From Mansonella perstans (taxonomy: Eukaryota > Nematoda > Chromadorea > Rhabditida > Onchocercidae), in assembly GCA_037074765.1 (NCBI GenBank), contig JBAMDO010000229.1, positions 23,928 through 87,927 of the forward strand: DNA of 64,000 bases, read 5' to 3'. Shown piece by piece: positions 50,890 through 64,000 of this stretch (position 1 is the stretch's first letter; each line of letters starts with the position of its first letter). Below the pieces are notes generated by a model that searched no databases, was not told where the DNA came from, and saw only the letters and a program-made list of their open reading frames with translations. Made by a program: the position numbers and the translations under genes.

Positions 50890-51855
50890 AAATGATCAGA
50901 CATTTTGGTAAAACAAGAAGAACGAAACAACAACTGAAACAAAAAATGACATTGGAGAAATATGGATGAAAAAGATTCATTCAGTCAACCAACCACGGGG
51001 ATTTCCGGATTTCCGCATTTTTTTTATTTCTTGCCCACCTGAAAAAAGTGCTGCTTTCTGGAAAAACATATCAATTGAAACAAGAATGTAGTGAAAACTA
51101 AACAAAATGGATTGATCCCTATATATATGTACAAAAAAATAGCTAATAATAATAATGTTACCCATTAAAAAGGGTAAAAAAAAAAAAAAACAAAACCATT
51201 GTTGATTATTTGAGGCAGTTTTTGCCTGAGAAATTGGAAAGACAGCCTGAGACATTAATTAGCCTGTACTTCAGAACAAATATCAATGCAAGTTATGTTA
51301 ACATGAAAATTACTAATAGTTTGACAGAATTTTGATAAAATAAATTTCAATTCTGATTTAAAATGGCATTTTTAATGATGTCATTTTGAAGTGCAATCAA
51401 TATGTGTTAAAATTATTTCAAATCTTCTCAGCACTTCTCGAAATTGCAGCAAAAGAGAAAAAACAAATTCCTAACCTAAAGATTCTTTTTTTCGGAAAGA
51501 TGAAAGATTTATGTTGTTTACAGTATGCTTAGTTTACAGTATTTCCATGCTCACATAGAACATTTTTTTTTACAGTAGCGCTAATTTAAGAAAAAACAAA
51601 AACAACACTGCAAGGAAGGAATGAATGAATTATGCCTTGAAAATGGCAGATAAGATCAGAAAAAAAAGACATATTATCTTTGCTAAGAATTTTTTCGAAA
51701 TAAACTTATTTATATTAAATCTGAAATTTTGCTAAGCGTAGGATGAGAAGGATGGTAGGGAAGCTTGGATAACAGATTAAGTAGAGAATAAATCGGGGGA
51801 TAAATCCTGAAAAAAAAATCAGGATAAATCCTGGGAAAAGAAGTGAGAGGAGAGT

Positions 51856-53373
51856 TTAATGCTTAGCTTGTAGCAAATGAAGATTGAATGTAAGGAAATC
51901 GGAACATGCTTGGCCACAACGATTACATTTGAATGGATTTTCGTATCCATGATATCCCATATGAATATGATACAATGGCTCATCCTGGAATGCCATCTTG
52001 CAATGGCTGCATGAAAAGCGCCACATTTCAAGGAAATGTAGTTTACGCTGAAAAGAATGAAAATGAAAATGAAATAATTTCTTAAATCAATTTAATTGAA
52101 TAAAAAAAAAAAAAAAAAAAAAAAAAAACAAACCTCCATTTCTTGCATATGAGCGATACATGCTTGTTGAAAAATATTTAAATTGCTTAAATTAATCAGA
52201 TCATTGTTAAGCATTCCAAGAGGTGGCACAATTTGTGGTTGTGGTGCTAGTGGCGTTGTTGGCGGTAATGATGATCCTGATGGCGCTTCTTGTGAATCTA
52301 AAGCTACACCTAATGAAGTTCCGCTCATTTCATTCATTGCATTCTCATTCGTTAGCAATCCCTGAAATTGTCACATGAAATACTACTGCAAATATATCTC
52401 GAAATAAAAGTTTCATTTTTCAAATGAATGACCAAAATTTTGAAAATTAAAATAAAGTAAAAAGAATAATTTGGATTATTAAAAAGTCTCACTTCATATT
52501 TAGAATCATTTACAGTATCACTGGAACTGAGGTTTTCTGGCGAATTTTTCTCCTGAAGCCGTGCGGCAATCTGATTTAATTTCAGACCAGCTTTTCGCTT
52601 TTTCGCACCTCGATCACTTTCCTGTTCCATGCCCGATGAGCCCTCATCAATACTGCTTTTTCCAGAACTTGGTGAGTCGTCTGATTCACCTGAAATTCAA
52701 TCAAGCTTCACATTTCACCATTTTCTCTCGTCCTATTTACATCTTCCGGAAAATCGGATTTTTAAAGTAATGCAATCATTCCATGATATATCTTTTTCGA
52801 TTTGATGCAAATAATTTAAATTACCCAGAAATGGTTGCGCATCGAATATGATTGCTCAAAAATAATCATCTGGTAAAATGCTTGTTTGAAAATTAACAAT
52901 AATTCGAATCAAAAAAAACTTTAGCTAATCAAAAATCAAAATTGTAGTTTGTTTAAAATTTCCAGTGAGAAAGTTCACACCATTCTCTCACGTAAAGCAA
53001 CCAAAATAAAATAGCGCACCGGAAATATCACTTATACCATGATCTTCTGAATCCATTATGCCCGGTTTTTCATCACTTTCAGCACCACCGATAAAATCAT
53101 CCACTTCCACCTTTGACGTTTCCATTTCTTCATCCTGCTGTTCCATTTGTTCATTCAGATTACTGTTTGATTCACTGCAATTCACGTGAAAGGTAAAATC
53201 ACAAAATACCTTCAACAAACTATCATTAAATCAAATCTAATATTTTTGGAAAGAATTATGGAAATCTTTTAAATGGATAATAATGTGATCTAAACTATCA
53301 AATTGGAACCAATTACAAAGGAAGTTTCCTATCAATCAATCAATCTATCTATCTATATCTACCTATTTATCTA

Positions 53374-53407
<34 letters not shown>

Positions 53408-56400
53408 ACCTATCTATATCTACATCTACCTATCTATATCTATCTATATCTTTATCTATCTATATCTATCTATCTATCTATATCTATCTATCTATTTAAT
53501 CTTTCTATCTGTTTATCTGTCTATCTGTCTGTCTATTAATCTATTTACATAATTCATAGAATTAATTTGATTATAAAAAAAAAAGATTTAAAATTATTCG
53601 CAGCAAATGACCCAAATGAAACGAACAATGATGTTTCACTTGGTACACCAGCTGGTTGTGGCATGCCAAATATATTGTATAATGGTATAAGTGGATTTTC
53701 GCCATTTGGACCAATCAAATGGCTCAACTGATGTCGTAAACTATCACTTTGATTGATGGCTTGATAATTACATGCTGGACATTGCAAAGATATGCCAAGT
53801 ATAGCAGCTGGATTTATCCCAACCATATTTTTCAATCGAAGTAATAATTCCATTTCTTCCATCTGTAAACAGAAACTCTGTTTCATTTACAGGCAGTAAT
53901 TAATCAGTATTAATTAATCACAACCATTCAGTCTATTTCTTTGAGAATTGCGTAAGAAAATTTTAGTCCAGAAATGAATTTCAACAAAAGTAATCAATCT
54001 CATATTTTGATCATAATCATTATTATCGGAAACATTTATGAATGACATTTTAAAAGTATCTGATGAAGAAGTATGTACCTGATGTTGTTGACGTAGGAGT
54101 AGATGTGAAGCAATGTCGAGAGAATTACTCGTCACAACAGGTGTCATACCCAATGCAGCGGATAACTCTTGTGCCATAGTTGACGTTGTTGGTAATGGTT
54201 CAGGTGAGGAACTATCAGCAGATTGTACAGTAAGAGATTCGCTAAGACGTCGCATATCATCACTTTCCATAACTGCTTGCGTTGAACCTTTGAACAAAAT
54301 TAATTTCGTACATTCATTATTCGATATTCCATTATCCATCAAAAATTTACAAATAAAAGCAGGAATATACTTACCATTACAAAGGTTACTTGTACTGGCG
54401 GTTGCATTGATAGTAATGCTTACAGCTGAATCAGTTACATCAGTAGCTCGATTATGATTGTACTTTCTCAGGTGTAATTTCAAGCTGTGACAATATTTTG
54501 TAGCATAGGTACAGTCACGACAACGAAACTGATAAATATTTGTGTGTGATTTCATATGTGAATTAAGCATCGATTTGTTAACACAGGAATAAGCACATTT
54601 TTTACAGTGAAATGGTTTAGATCCCATATGATTCCGTAAATGATATTCCTGAAACAGACCAGTGCATTAGTTCTTGTAATGGCTTTCGACACTAATATGT
54701 ATGCATTTGTTAACAGAGTTCAGATTATTTAATTAATTAAGATTGCTTTTTTTTGGTGGAAGGACAATAATTTGTTTCTTTCCCAGGTTATTTACATATT
54801 TGTGCTTAGATTGTGATTAGATTAATTCATAAACCGGATCCAGTCCAAACGGAATATTTGTTTGATTATGAAGTGTAGTCACTAAAAAACAACTAAATTA
54901 ACAAATTTATCTTTTTTGTTCCAGTTTTAATTTATAGATGAGTAAGTGAAAAGTGATACCAAATGATGCTTGTATTCGGTGACAAAGCCGCATCGTGTAC
55001 AGCCAAGTTGCTTCTCGACCGGTATATGAGTTCGGGCATGAGCCCATTGCTCATCCTTGGATGTACTGATATGATTGCATTGTTTGCATTTGTATGTTTT
55101 TGGCTTGCTTGAACATTGCCTTGGCTTATCACCGCTCACCGGACTTATTGGTTGTTCATCACTGCTTATGGATTTCATGCTTTCGTGGAATGTTTGTGAA
55201 CTAAGAATACCCTGTGAGATCAATGCTGTTGCTAAATTTGCTGATGATAACTCCGGTAACACGCTTGGATTTTCCGTGAAAGCACGAATTTGATCCAAAG
55301 CCGATGGTACCAATCCACTTATAGATTGTGTAGCACCGGAAAGCGATGATGATGAAACTATATCGGCCGAGGACGGAGTTCCTGAATCGGATGGCAAACT
55401 GTGACCACCACAACTGGAATCATTCGGTGCTGATGGAGCACTACCTGAGTTAGATGAACAGCTAGCAGCAGCAGCCTGTGCTGCAGCTTGTGCAGCTGCT
55501 GCCAGATTTGCTGCTTCTAGGACGGAAGCCATCGAAGTGGCAAGATTGCCAGCATCTGCGGGCGTTGTTGTGATTCGTGTCACCGGTGTACTCGATGTTG
55601 ACATACTGTTAGTTAATGCTTGTTCTACGTCAAGACCTGCAGCAAGTTGCTCCTCGACGGTATGCGAATCACGCATATGCTTCTTTAAACGTCCTTCCGT
55701 CCGCGATGTATAATCACACATCGTGCACTGATGGTCACCATGGGTGTTCATATGAGAATTGTAGTGGAATTTGGAATTGCATGAGAAGCCACAGATATTA
55801 CAGACAAGCGGAAGTGTAGTACCGGGCTGCTGCGTTTCTACTGTGTTCACCGGACCTAGGCCGGGAGCACGACAAAATGTGGACGACGAACCAGTAGCCG
55901 TACTGGGGATGGACTCGGACCGCGCATTTGTTGCTGGAGGTACCGTTTGCGGTACGAAACGATGGCATGGATTGATACTGTTCGCCGCGGAACCTGAGAT
56001 TGATGCTGTAGAGGGAGCTGATGTGGAAGGTGTTGGTTTTTCATTTAGGATACGTTCTTCAATACACATTGCCGTAAATCGAGTTTGTTCCGAAGATGTT
56101 CCCATACATGTTCCGTGTATTTCGGAAGACTCCATAGTATCCTCCAAAAGTCTAAAATATTTCCCGCAATACTTTTATCTTGATGCGTACTAGTAACAGT
56201 TTCGAGAAATCAATACAAATACAGCAATTTCAAGAAACAATTGGAAAGAAAAAATTTACACTTCAATCTGAATTAAACAAAATACTTCTGTAAATACCTG
56301 TCTTCAATTATTCCGTTCCCGGTATCATTATCATCAGCTATCGGTTTTCCATCCGTTGCATCTTCCTCACTTTCTTTATGCTCAGCATCTACTTCCATTT

Positions 56401-57656
56401 CACCATCTACTGAAAAATGAAACACATCTGATTGTGAATCTTGAAATAACATTATCAACATCAGGACATTTATATGCTAATTTTTTTCTTTTAAAAAAAA
56501 GACAAAAAAAGATTTCAGGATTCAGAATCAAACATTCATTTATGCATATCCGTTTAGTTTTCCAGTAAATTAAATAATGATATTTTATCCGGAATCGTGA
56601 ACAAATATCTCTCGAATTTTGAAAGTTTTTTTTTCACGATGCATTTGGATGAAATTTGAAATTTTTTTTTAATGGCTAAGAAACTACTGTCCGGTTACTA
56701 CTAAGTGTTGCATGTGAACTGTTAACCGTACGAAATGACCGTACGCTAGTTTTATGAATCATTGAATCGTACTGCTTTATCTATTTTGTTGTTAGTTTAT
56801 CTAGCTTTATATCTCATAGAAATACTCAAATTTACCGAAATCTAATATAGATTTCATTCTTGGTTGTTCTTCGGGACTATTTGTTTTTTCAGCAAATTCA
56901 TCATTATCCGCATGAATTACCGTACCCACAGTTGCATATGTCGAGATGCCGATAATTTCGCTCCTGATTCCGGCTGTCAACAACGATTGTCCTTTGCTTT
57001 CTCCTGCTCCTTCCTCAGTAACTTTGCTAACTGAATAGGATTCATTTCTTTCATCAGCTGTACTACAATCATCGGATATTTCGACTTCACTAATGACAAG
57101 CTTCGATTCAGTGACATCCTCTTCTGTGCTGTGAAAACCTCTTTCTAAAGATGATACATGATTCCGCGGTACTGATGTCACAAATGAAGAAGTTGATGCT
57201 GATGCGACGAAACCTGATGTATCATCAAAATCTCGGGTTACTGCTGCTGTTGCAGTTGTGGCACGATCTTGCTGTATTTCTGTATTTTGCTCCAACAAGT
57301 ACTGCTGACGTTGTGGTTGCCGGAAAGCACTGCAACCATCGTCTGCATGTAGCACAGGATGAGGTGATGGAAGAGTATGGTGTTGCGATACTGTAGCAGT
57401 TTTCGAATCTGCCAATGACTGCTGTTCACTTTGACCCTGCAATCGTAAATCACCATTCTGTATAAATTGCTGGTAATCGGAGTTCAGGAATGCAGTTTGC
57501 CGCAGCTGCTGTTGTTGCTGCTGCCGGACATCCCGTTGAAGAGCTGTAATTTCTTGTTGTGCATAAGTTTCAGATATGAGATTTGTAGTAGACGAATGAT
57601 TGGTCAAAATTATTGAGGACTGATTTTGATTTGTTTTTTGCTGTTGTTGTTGTTGT

Positions 57657-57687
<31 letters not shown>

Positions 57688-58112
57688 ATGCAGCTGTTGC
57701 AGCGCAACTTTGTTGAAGCCAAAGTTGTGCTGCAACGGTTGCATCAGCAGTACCATTAACGGAAACTTTACTGCTATTCAGTTGTTGTTGCAATTTTTGA
57801 AGAAGTTGCTGTTTTCTGGTTTCCAGCAGTTTAGCTTCTTCTGCAGCTGCAGCAGCTATGTAAATTTGTTGAGGTGTTACTACGTGTGATACAGAACCAC
57901 TGCTAATAGTTGAACTCAGATGAGCAAGTAGTTTCTGCGTTGTGTCACTTTGATGTCGTTGCTGTTGTGATGGATCCTGCATTCCTGAAGAATCGCCTTC
58001 ATCTGAACTTGACAGCTCAGAAGACTTCGATGATATCAACCGGGTAGGTAGCACTGAGCTACTACTTGACGCTTGCTGTTGTTGTTGCTGTTGTTGTTGC
58101 TGTTGTTGTTGC

Positions 58113-58191
<79 letters not shown>

Positions 58192-59519
58192 GAACAAAAC
58201 TGTCATAAGGCGTGATAGGCGATAAGCTTACGCCAGCCGTTCCCGTAGCGTTCTTATCGTGCTGCATTGGACAAGACCCAGGTATATTATCGGTACAGTT
58301 CTGGAAAGAAGTTTTATTAAATAGAACGACAATGACAATAATTTTCATTTGGAACAATCTCACCCTTATAGAAAGGCACATAAGAAATCCAAAAAAAAAA
58401 CTGCCCATTAATAAAAGACTAAATAATATCCTTTGTGATTAATTCAGTTCATTGAGTACACCATGCAGTAATAATACTGGATAAAAAATGAAATAAATAG
58501 CGCTTCGATAAAACGGAAGACAGCAGAATCGTCATGTTTTTGTTTTCTTTTCTCTATCACTGTTTTTCCAGTGTTTTTATGTGGTGATTCAGATGGATAA
58601 GTTTCACGAAAACAATTCTTCACGAATAAAAGAAAATCGAAACAAAAAAAATAATTGAAAATGGGAAAAAGATCGGAAAGAGAAAAGAAAAGAGAGAAAG
58701 AAAGGAATTTTCCATATTTTATTGTCAACAAAAACATACAAAAAAAAGTGTCATTGCCAAGTGAACATGGCTATCTTATATATATATTTAATTAAATATA
58801 TTTAAATGATTTCCTCTAAGATTTTTTTGTTGTTCCCTTTGGCTTAATTTTATCAGTTTTATATTCCTTTACAATTTTTTAAATTTCCTTTTAAAATTTT
58901 TTAAATTTTCCTCTTTTAACATATCTATTTTATAATTGAATAACATATGCAATTTTCACTATTTATTGTTTATGTTTCATTTTTCAATAACTAATATCCG
59001 TATCAATTAATTATGGAAATATTTTAGACATTTCGGATGACTTATAAACAACAGAAAGTTATTCCGTTCACTGAATTGATCTATTTGTAGCACTATGAAT
59101 TTCACGATGGCTAATAATGATACTGTATGAGCAAATGCACATTCAGATTTCACTGGCGCTATTGGTAGATCCATAAATTTAAAAATCACTCAATGCATTT
59201 TCAAAATAATTGAATGCTGAACAGTGAAAATGTAGATTTACTGTTCAAGCTTACAGTGACTAAAACGTATCACAATATTGTTATATTGATGATAATATTC
59301 GGTAAAATTAATTATAAAAGGAGGAAGAAGAACAAATAATTCCAATACATCTTATCAATCAGTATCATCGATTCAGGATGATAATCTGATCGTGGCGGAT
59401 TAAATCATTGGAATATAAAAAAGAAGGAAAAAATTGGAAACAGATACCTTGTTGAAAACGTTGCCCTTTTGCAGTGACCATTCGTTCGGTTCTTCTTCAA
59501 CTAATTCCTCATAACTCAT
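51856..59519 (-). CDS. hbl-1: Hunchback-like zinc-finger transcription factor (HBL-1)
   Basis: Eleven exons close in one frame (about 1,448 aa): 59448-59519, 56836-58300, 56298-56409, 54960-56151, 54375-54648, 54079-54287, 53612-53862, 53020-53174, 52493-52689, 52134-52361 and 51856-52047. Fingers: [20 protein letters not shown] near residue 667, then [28 protein letters not shown] near 905; a block [38 protein letters not shown]; a lone QCPACNYQ finger near 1136; and the C-terminal pair ending [18 protein letters not shown], the hunchback signature. Exon 2 is rich in Gln with a 40-Gln run. In C. elegans HBL-1 controls larval timing and neuron remodelling in the nucleus; the same role is inferred. 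The 53612 donor is one of two in-phase choices. Non-coding 5' exons may lie above 59519. Confidence 0.95.
53328..53548. repeat. (CTAT)n microsatellite in an hbl-1 intron
   Basis: About 220 bp of CTAT/CTATAT units with CTAC and CTGT variants fill much of the intron 53175-53611. Confidence 0.95.
57642..57689 (-). repeat. hbl-1: Second polyglutamine tract of HBL-1
   Basis: A CAA/CAG run in frame encodes about 16 glutamines near the centre of exon 2. Shorter Gln runs follow in the same exon near 57500-57520. Confidence 0.9.
58073..58192 (-). repeat. hbl-1: 40-codon polyglutamine tract of HBL-1
   Basis: 120 bases of CAA and CAG codons, mostly CAA, encode residues of roughly 61-100. The 5' two-thirds of the coding run is almost pure CAA; CAG interruptions cluster at the 3' end. 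Confidence 0.97.
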
Positions 59520-60893
59520 TCAATGTTACGATGATACTCGTCCTCCTGATTTGTTTTTTTTTTCTGTGAAATTTCAATTTTTCCCTTTTTAAAGATTTCC
59601 TCTTTGCTTATCGCTGCTATAATACAGCGTAATTTTCAGGATGTTACCAGGAAAACCGGTGAAAGCGTATCACCCGCATAGTTTAGCTACCATGCAACAC
59701 CTATAAAACACTGAATTGATTTGGATCAAATATATCTATCTCAACATGCACTAAAATTTTCACATTTCAAATTAATTTTAATGGCGAATTGAAATCAAAA
59801 GCTGCATCAATCTGATGCCATTTGCTAGGAAAGCTTAGCAAAAGAAGTTCAATGGTAAATATGAAATGAAAATTACAAAAACAATTTCCACAAAGTACAA
59901 ATCACTCAAATAAATAAATATTCGGCGAAATTTTTCTGAGCCTAAAAAACGGATCCAATTTATTTTATCAATGTATTGGATCCATTTCAGGTGTTAGAAA
60001 TACACAAGTTCGATTTGAAAACTGATAAGGAAATGATAAAATCAAAAGGAAAAGGACAGAAAAGAAAAGGACCGAATTGCCCTTTTGTGACAAACATAAG
60101 CAGTAATCACTGGGAGACAGTTTTTAATTTCAATGAAATGAGATGGAAGTGAGAGACAAAAGGCAAATTTATTCTGATTTCTAGTTAGTTTAGTAATTGA
60201 TTATAATTAATTTCTAATATCTCCTCCTTTTCCTTTCCTTTTCTGTATTTCTTTTTGTTGATTATTTTTAAAAGTGAAATTATCCTAGCATTCAGTGACA
60301 ACTGATATATTCATTTTACCAAAAGGATGATCCATATGATTGTCACGTCCATATGTATGTTTTGTTTGTTTGTTTATTTGCATCCTGACATACACCATTG
60401 TTATTGTTTACACGGAAAAGCATCAATTCGATGATTATCTCGTCAGTTTTCGCTTATTGTCCACATACACATACATACATACACATGTATACACCAACAT
60501 ACATACATGCATACACTCATAAATCATCAGTTGTTGCTGTGGACGTTGCAGGCATTTTGTGTGCAATGGAGCTGTGTGCCCAGCAGTATCACTGCCACTT
60601 TTACTACTTGCTACTATTACTTTTTACTACTGCTATTATCAGCAATACTATGTCATTGTTATTATAATATAGTGAATTCCTCGTTCACTCTTTAACTTTC
60701 CCTTTTTTTTTTCTCTCTCTCTCTCTCTCACACAACCATTTCAGAATGTTAGAAATTGGAAAACTGAAAAAGCTAAAAACGAAAAATAAGCGATGAAAGA
60801 AAAATGGCCTTGTACATATAAACATGTGGAATTATTTATTTATATATTAGAGCACCAAGAAGCGATCGCTCAAGGCATTTTCACAAGCTATCA

Positions 60894-61110
<217 letters not shown>

Positions 61111-61251
61111 CGGTAGCTTTTTGTTCTTTAGTGTACCATCATTTCCTTACTGATCCTTGCTTTTCAGTTTTATCCTGGCGGTGGTGATCTATAATAATAA
61201 TAATGGAAAACGGCCAGTAGTGCATTATTAATATATATTTGACAAAATAAA

Positions 61252-61359
61252 ATGTGCATGGATGAGTTGCTGATTTTGTTTGATAGACGAAAACTGGAAA
61301 TCCGTAAACAAGAACAACTTAGGAAAGAAAGAGGAGAGAAAGGAGTGACGATATGGTGA
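61252..61359 (+). CDS. Possible short charged ORF or lone exon
   Basis: ATG 61252 opens 35 codons to TGA 61357-61359, with helical charged content (MCMDELLILFDRRKLEIRKQ, then EQLRKERGEK). No splice partner was found. Composition is unlike chance AT-rich translation, but the length is too small to judge. Confidence 0.17.
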   Translation: MCMDELLILFDRRKLEIRKQEQLRKERGEKGVTIW

Positions 61360-62152
61360 AAGAAAAAATAAGAATTCATATTTGGGTTAATAAATTATTA
61401 CCGATTGATTCGTTTGCAAAGGAAAATCCCAAAATTCATTCAAACAATTTTGCAATTTATTTCTATTGAAAAATAATGTCGTTGAAGAAATTGTAAAAGA
61501 ACGAATCAAATTTTTTTTTCAGTTTAAAAACAAATTATTTACTACAATCAAATGATTTGTGTACCCAAACATTAAAGATTATTCCAAAAAAATTATAAAA
61601 TAAATTTTTTTTTAAAAAAAATACTGTCCACATATTTTAGTTGACCATTCTGCTAACTGGCCATATATTGAAATTCATGGCTATTTAAATCTAATGCATT
61701 CGAGGTCATTTGCGACATTGAAACAATCTTGCAGCAGCATCGAATATTAACCAGCAAAGAAATTTTGAATCAAAATAGAAGTAGCGGGAAAAGTTTGACT
61801 TTGATCGAACCTAGATATATCATTATCTCTGTTCGAGAAGAGTTAATTTCAGTGGTAACAGGTAGAGAGAATTAATTTGTGAAGATTAGGCATTCTTATT
61901 ATCAAAGCAATTGTCATCTAATTCATTTATTTGCTAAAATAATCGCTATTTGCTATACATCAAATTTACTTAGCTTGAAAATTTTTTAAAATTTCGTGAA
62001 ATTCTAAAATTGAAGTGATAATCAAACAGCAATAGCAATGTGTATAATAAAACAATTAAAAATTCTCAAACTAATTCATCTACCCGGAAGTTTTCAGAAT
62101 TTCCGCATAATACTATTATAAATAAAATGATTCTAGAAATGGACAACAGAAT

Positions 62153-62641
<489 letters not shown>

Positions 62642-63250
62642 CAATAACAATAAAATGAGCAAAAACTGGTTGGAAATAAAGAGATGCGCAAAAATGAAAC
62701 TTTGAGCGATATTTGCAGTAGCATAATTTTAACATATTAAAAACAATTCTATATGCAAGTAAATCTATCTACCCCTTTTTCCTGTTCCATCCATCTTTCA
62801 TTTCATTTACATCAATGTTTCATTCTCCTTTTCCCTAAACATATCACACATTTTTCAATTCCCGCTTCTTCTTCCTCTCTCTCTCTCTTTCTCTCACTCT
62901 CTTCCCCTTCTCTCTCTCTGCCCAAGCCTTTTTGCACTTTTTCCAGGGAAATTTCACCAAAGCATATTGTGATATTGATGAAAATGAAGTTTGAAATATT
63001 AGAAGCTTCAAGTGAAAACAACAATTTGTAAAGTTAAGGAAATAATCTATTATGATTGACCGGTTATGCTGAAAATAAATGCTCTAAAAGAGCTGAAGAA
63101 AAATGCTGCTGGCAGGCTGGTTTTGTTGGGAGATGACAAGAAAGGCAGGATAGGCCTTGCCTAGTTGGAATTATAGGTTAACAAGAAAAAGTGCAGGAGA
63201 AAAAAAGAATTTAGAGGTAGTGGAGTGGACGAGAGGACAGGATTAGAAAG

Positions 63251-64000
63251 TTGAATGAATGAATGAATGAATGAATGAAATGAATGATTAAATGAATGAA
63301 TGAATGAATGGAATGAATGAAATGAATGAATGAATGGAATGAATGAATGAATGAATGAATGAATGAATGAATGAATGGAATGAATGAATGAATGAATGAA
63401 TGGAATGAATGAATGGAATGAATGAATGAATGGAATGAATGAATGGAATGAATGAATGGAATGAATGAATGAATGGAATGAATGAATGGAATGAATGAAT
63501 GAATGAAATGAATGATTAAATGAATGAATGAATGAATGGAATGAATGAATGAATGGAATGAATGAATGGAATGAATGAATGAATGGAATGAATGAATGAA
63601 TGGAATGAATGAATGGAATGAATGAATGAATGAATGAATGGAAATGAATGATGAATGAATGAATGAATGAATGAATGAATGATGAATGAATGAATGAATG
63701 AATGAATGAATGGAATGAATGAATGAATGGAATGAATGAATGGAATGAATGAATGAATGAATGAATGAATGGAATGAATGAATGAATGGAATGAATGAAT
63801 GGAATGAATGAATGAATGAATGAATGGAATGAATGAATGAATGAATGAATGAATGAATGAATGAATGGAATGAATGAATGAATGAATGAATGAATGGAAT
63901 GAATGAATGAATGAATGAATGGAATGAATGAATGGAATGAATGAATGAATGAATGAATGAATGAATGAATGAATGAATGAATGAATGGAATGAATGAATG
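63251..64000. repeat. (AATG)n array with GGAATG variants, cut by the window end
   Basis: At least 750 bp of AATG tetranucleotides with periodic TGGAATG insertions that shift the register. Longer sub-blocks recur, for example two near-identical blocks starting at about 63251 and 63500. It continues past the window. Confidence 0.97.

Larger units (their letters stand above)
48804..51855. other. Convergent 3' regions of UBR5 and hbl-1
   Basis: About 3 kb separates the two stop codons, and both 3' UTRs must lie here. On the minus strand it carries lin-4 and let-7 seed matches (separate entries). Other contents are AAT/TAATAATAA-rich DNA at 50180-50320, an A/T palindrome at 50837-50866 and A-runs near 51178-51191. 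No open frame looks like a gene. Confidence 0.7.

Noticed and set aside
54113..54457. 114-codon plus-strand frame
   Set aside because: Lies antisense to two hbl-1 exons and their intron; the minus strand carries the zinc fingers and matching splice phases.
55771..56193. 140-codon plus-strand frame
   Set aside because: Antisense shadow of the Ser/Thr-rich hbl-1 exon 54960-56151.
57626..57889. Poly-Leu frame on the plus strand
   Set aside because: Antisense reading of the HBL-1 polyglutamine exon, whose minus-strand frame is long and conserved.

Overview
The window is AT-rich animal nuclear DNA with split genes, gt/ag introns and many simple repeats. A UBR5 orthologue lies next to a hunchback-like gene of nematode type (hbl-1), introns are mostly short, and intergenic DNA is AT-rich. 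This points to a parasitic nematode, most likely a filarial (Onchocercidae). The genus cannot be fixed from the sequence alone. I see no tRNA, rRNA, CRISPR array, bacterial operon or complete transposon.

Layout. 1-13 kb: mostly intergenic, with a small two-exon minus-strand gene (1228-2190), a possible small two-exon ORF (6209-6710), a decayed reading frame (8290-8663) and several local duplications. 13.3-16.3 kb: plus-strand C2H2 zinc-finger gene with three fingers, each split by an intron. 16.3-20.6 kb: intergenic, with a four-copy 52-bp tandem repeat. 20.6-24.7 kb: plus-strand DRAM/TMEM150-family membrane protein in 8 exons (346 aa). 25.2-26.3 kb: unrecognised four-exon minus-strand gene. 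28.0-29.1 kb: unrecognised multi-exon minus-strand gene, head-to-head with UBR5. 29.2-48.8 kb: UBR5 HECT-type ubiquitin ligase on the plus strand, which I resolved into 64 coding exons closing in one frame (about 2,887 aa). 48.8-51.9 kb: convergent 3' regions of UBR5 and hbl-1. 51.9-59.5 kb: hbl-1 on the minus strand, 11 coding exons (about 1,448 aa), with a 40-residue polyglutamine run. 59.5-64 kb: upstream of hbl-1, dominated by (TAC)n, (ATC)n and (AATG)n arrays, the last running off the window end.

Functionally, UBR5 recognises destabilised substrates through a UBR box and ubiquitinates them through a C-terminal HECT cysteine. The DRAM relative is probably a lysosomal/autophagy membrane protein. 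hbl-1 is a heterochronic transcription factor; in Caenorhabditis elegans it is repressed by let-7-family and lin-4 microRNAs. The DNA downstream of this hbl-1 stop codon holds a perfect 8-base lin-4 seed match and two let-7 seed matches, so that control is probably conserved. Several small genes here were found by matching splice-site phase rather than by long ORFs, and each is marked with its uncertainty.
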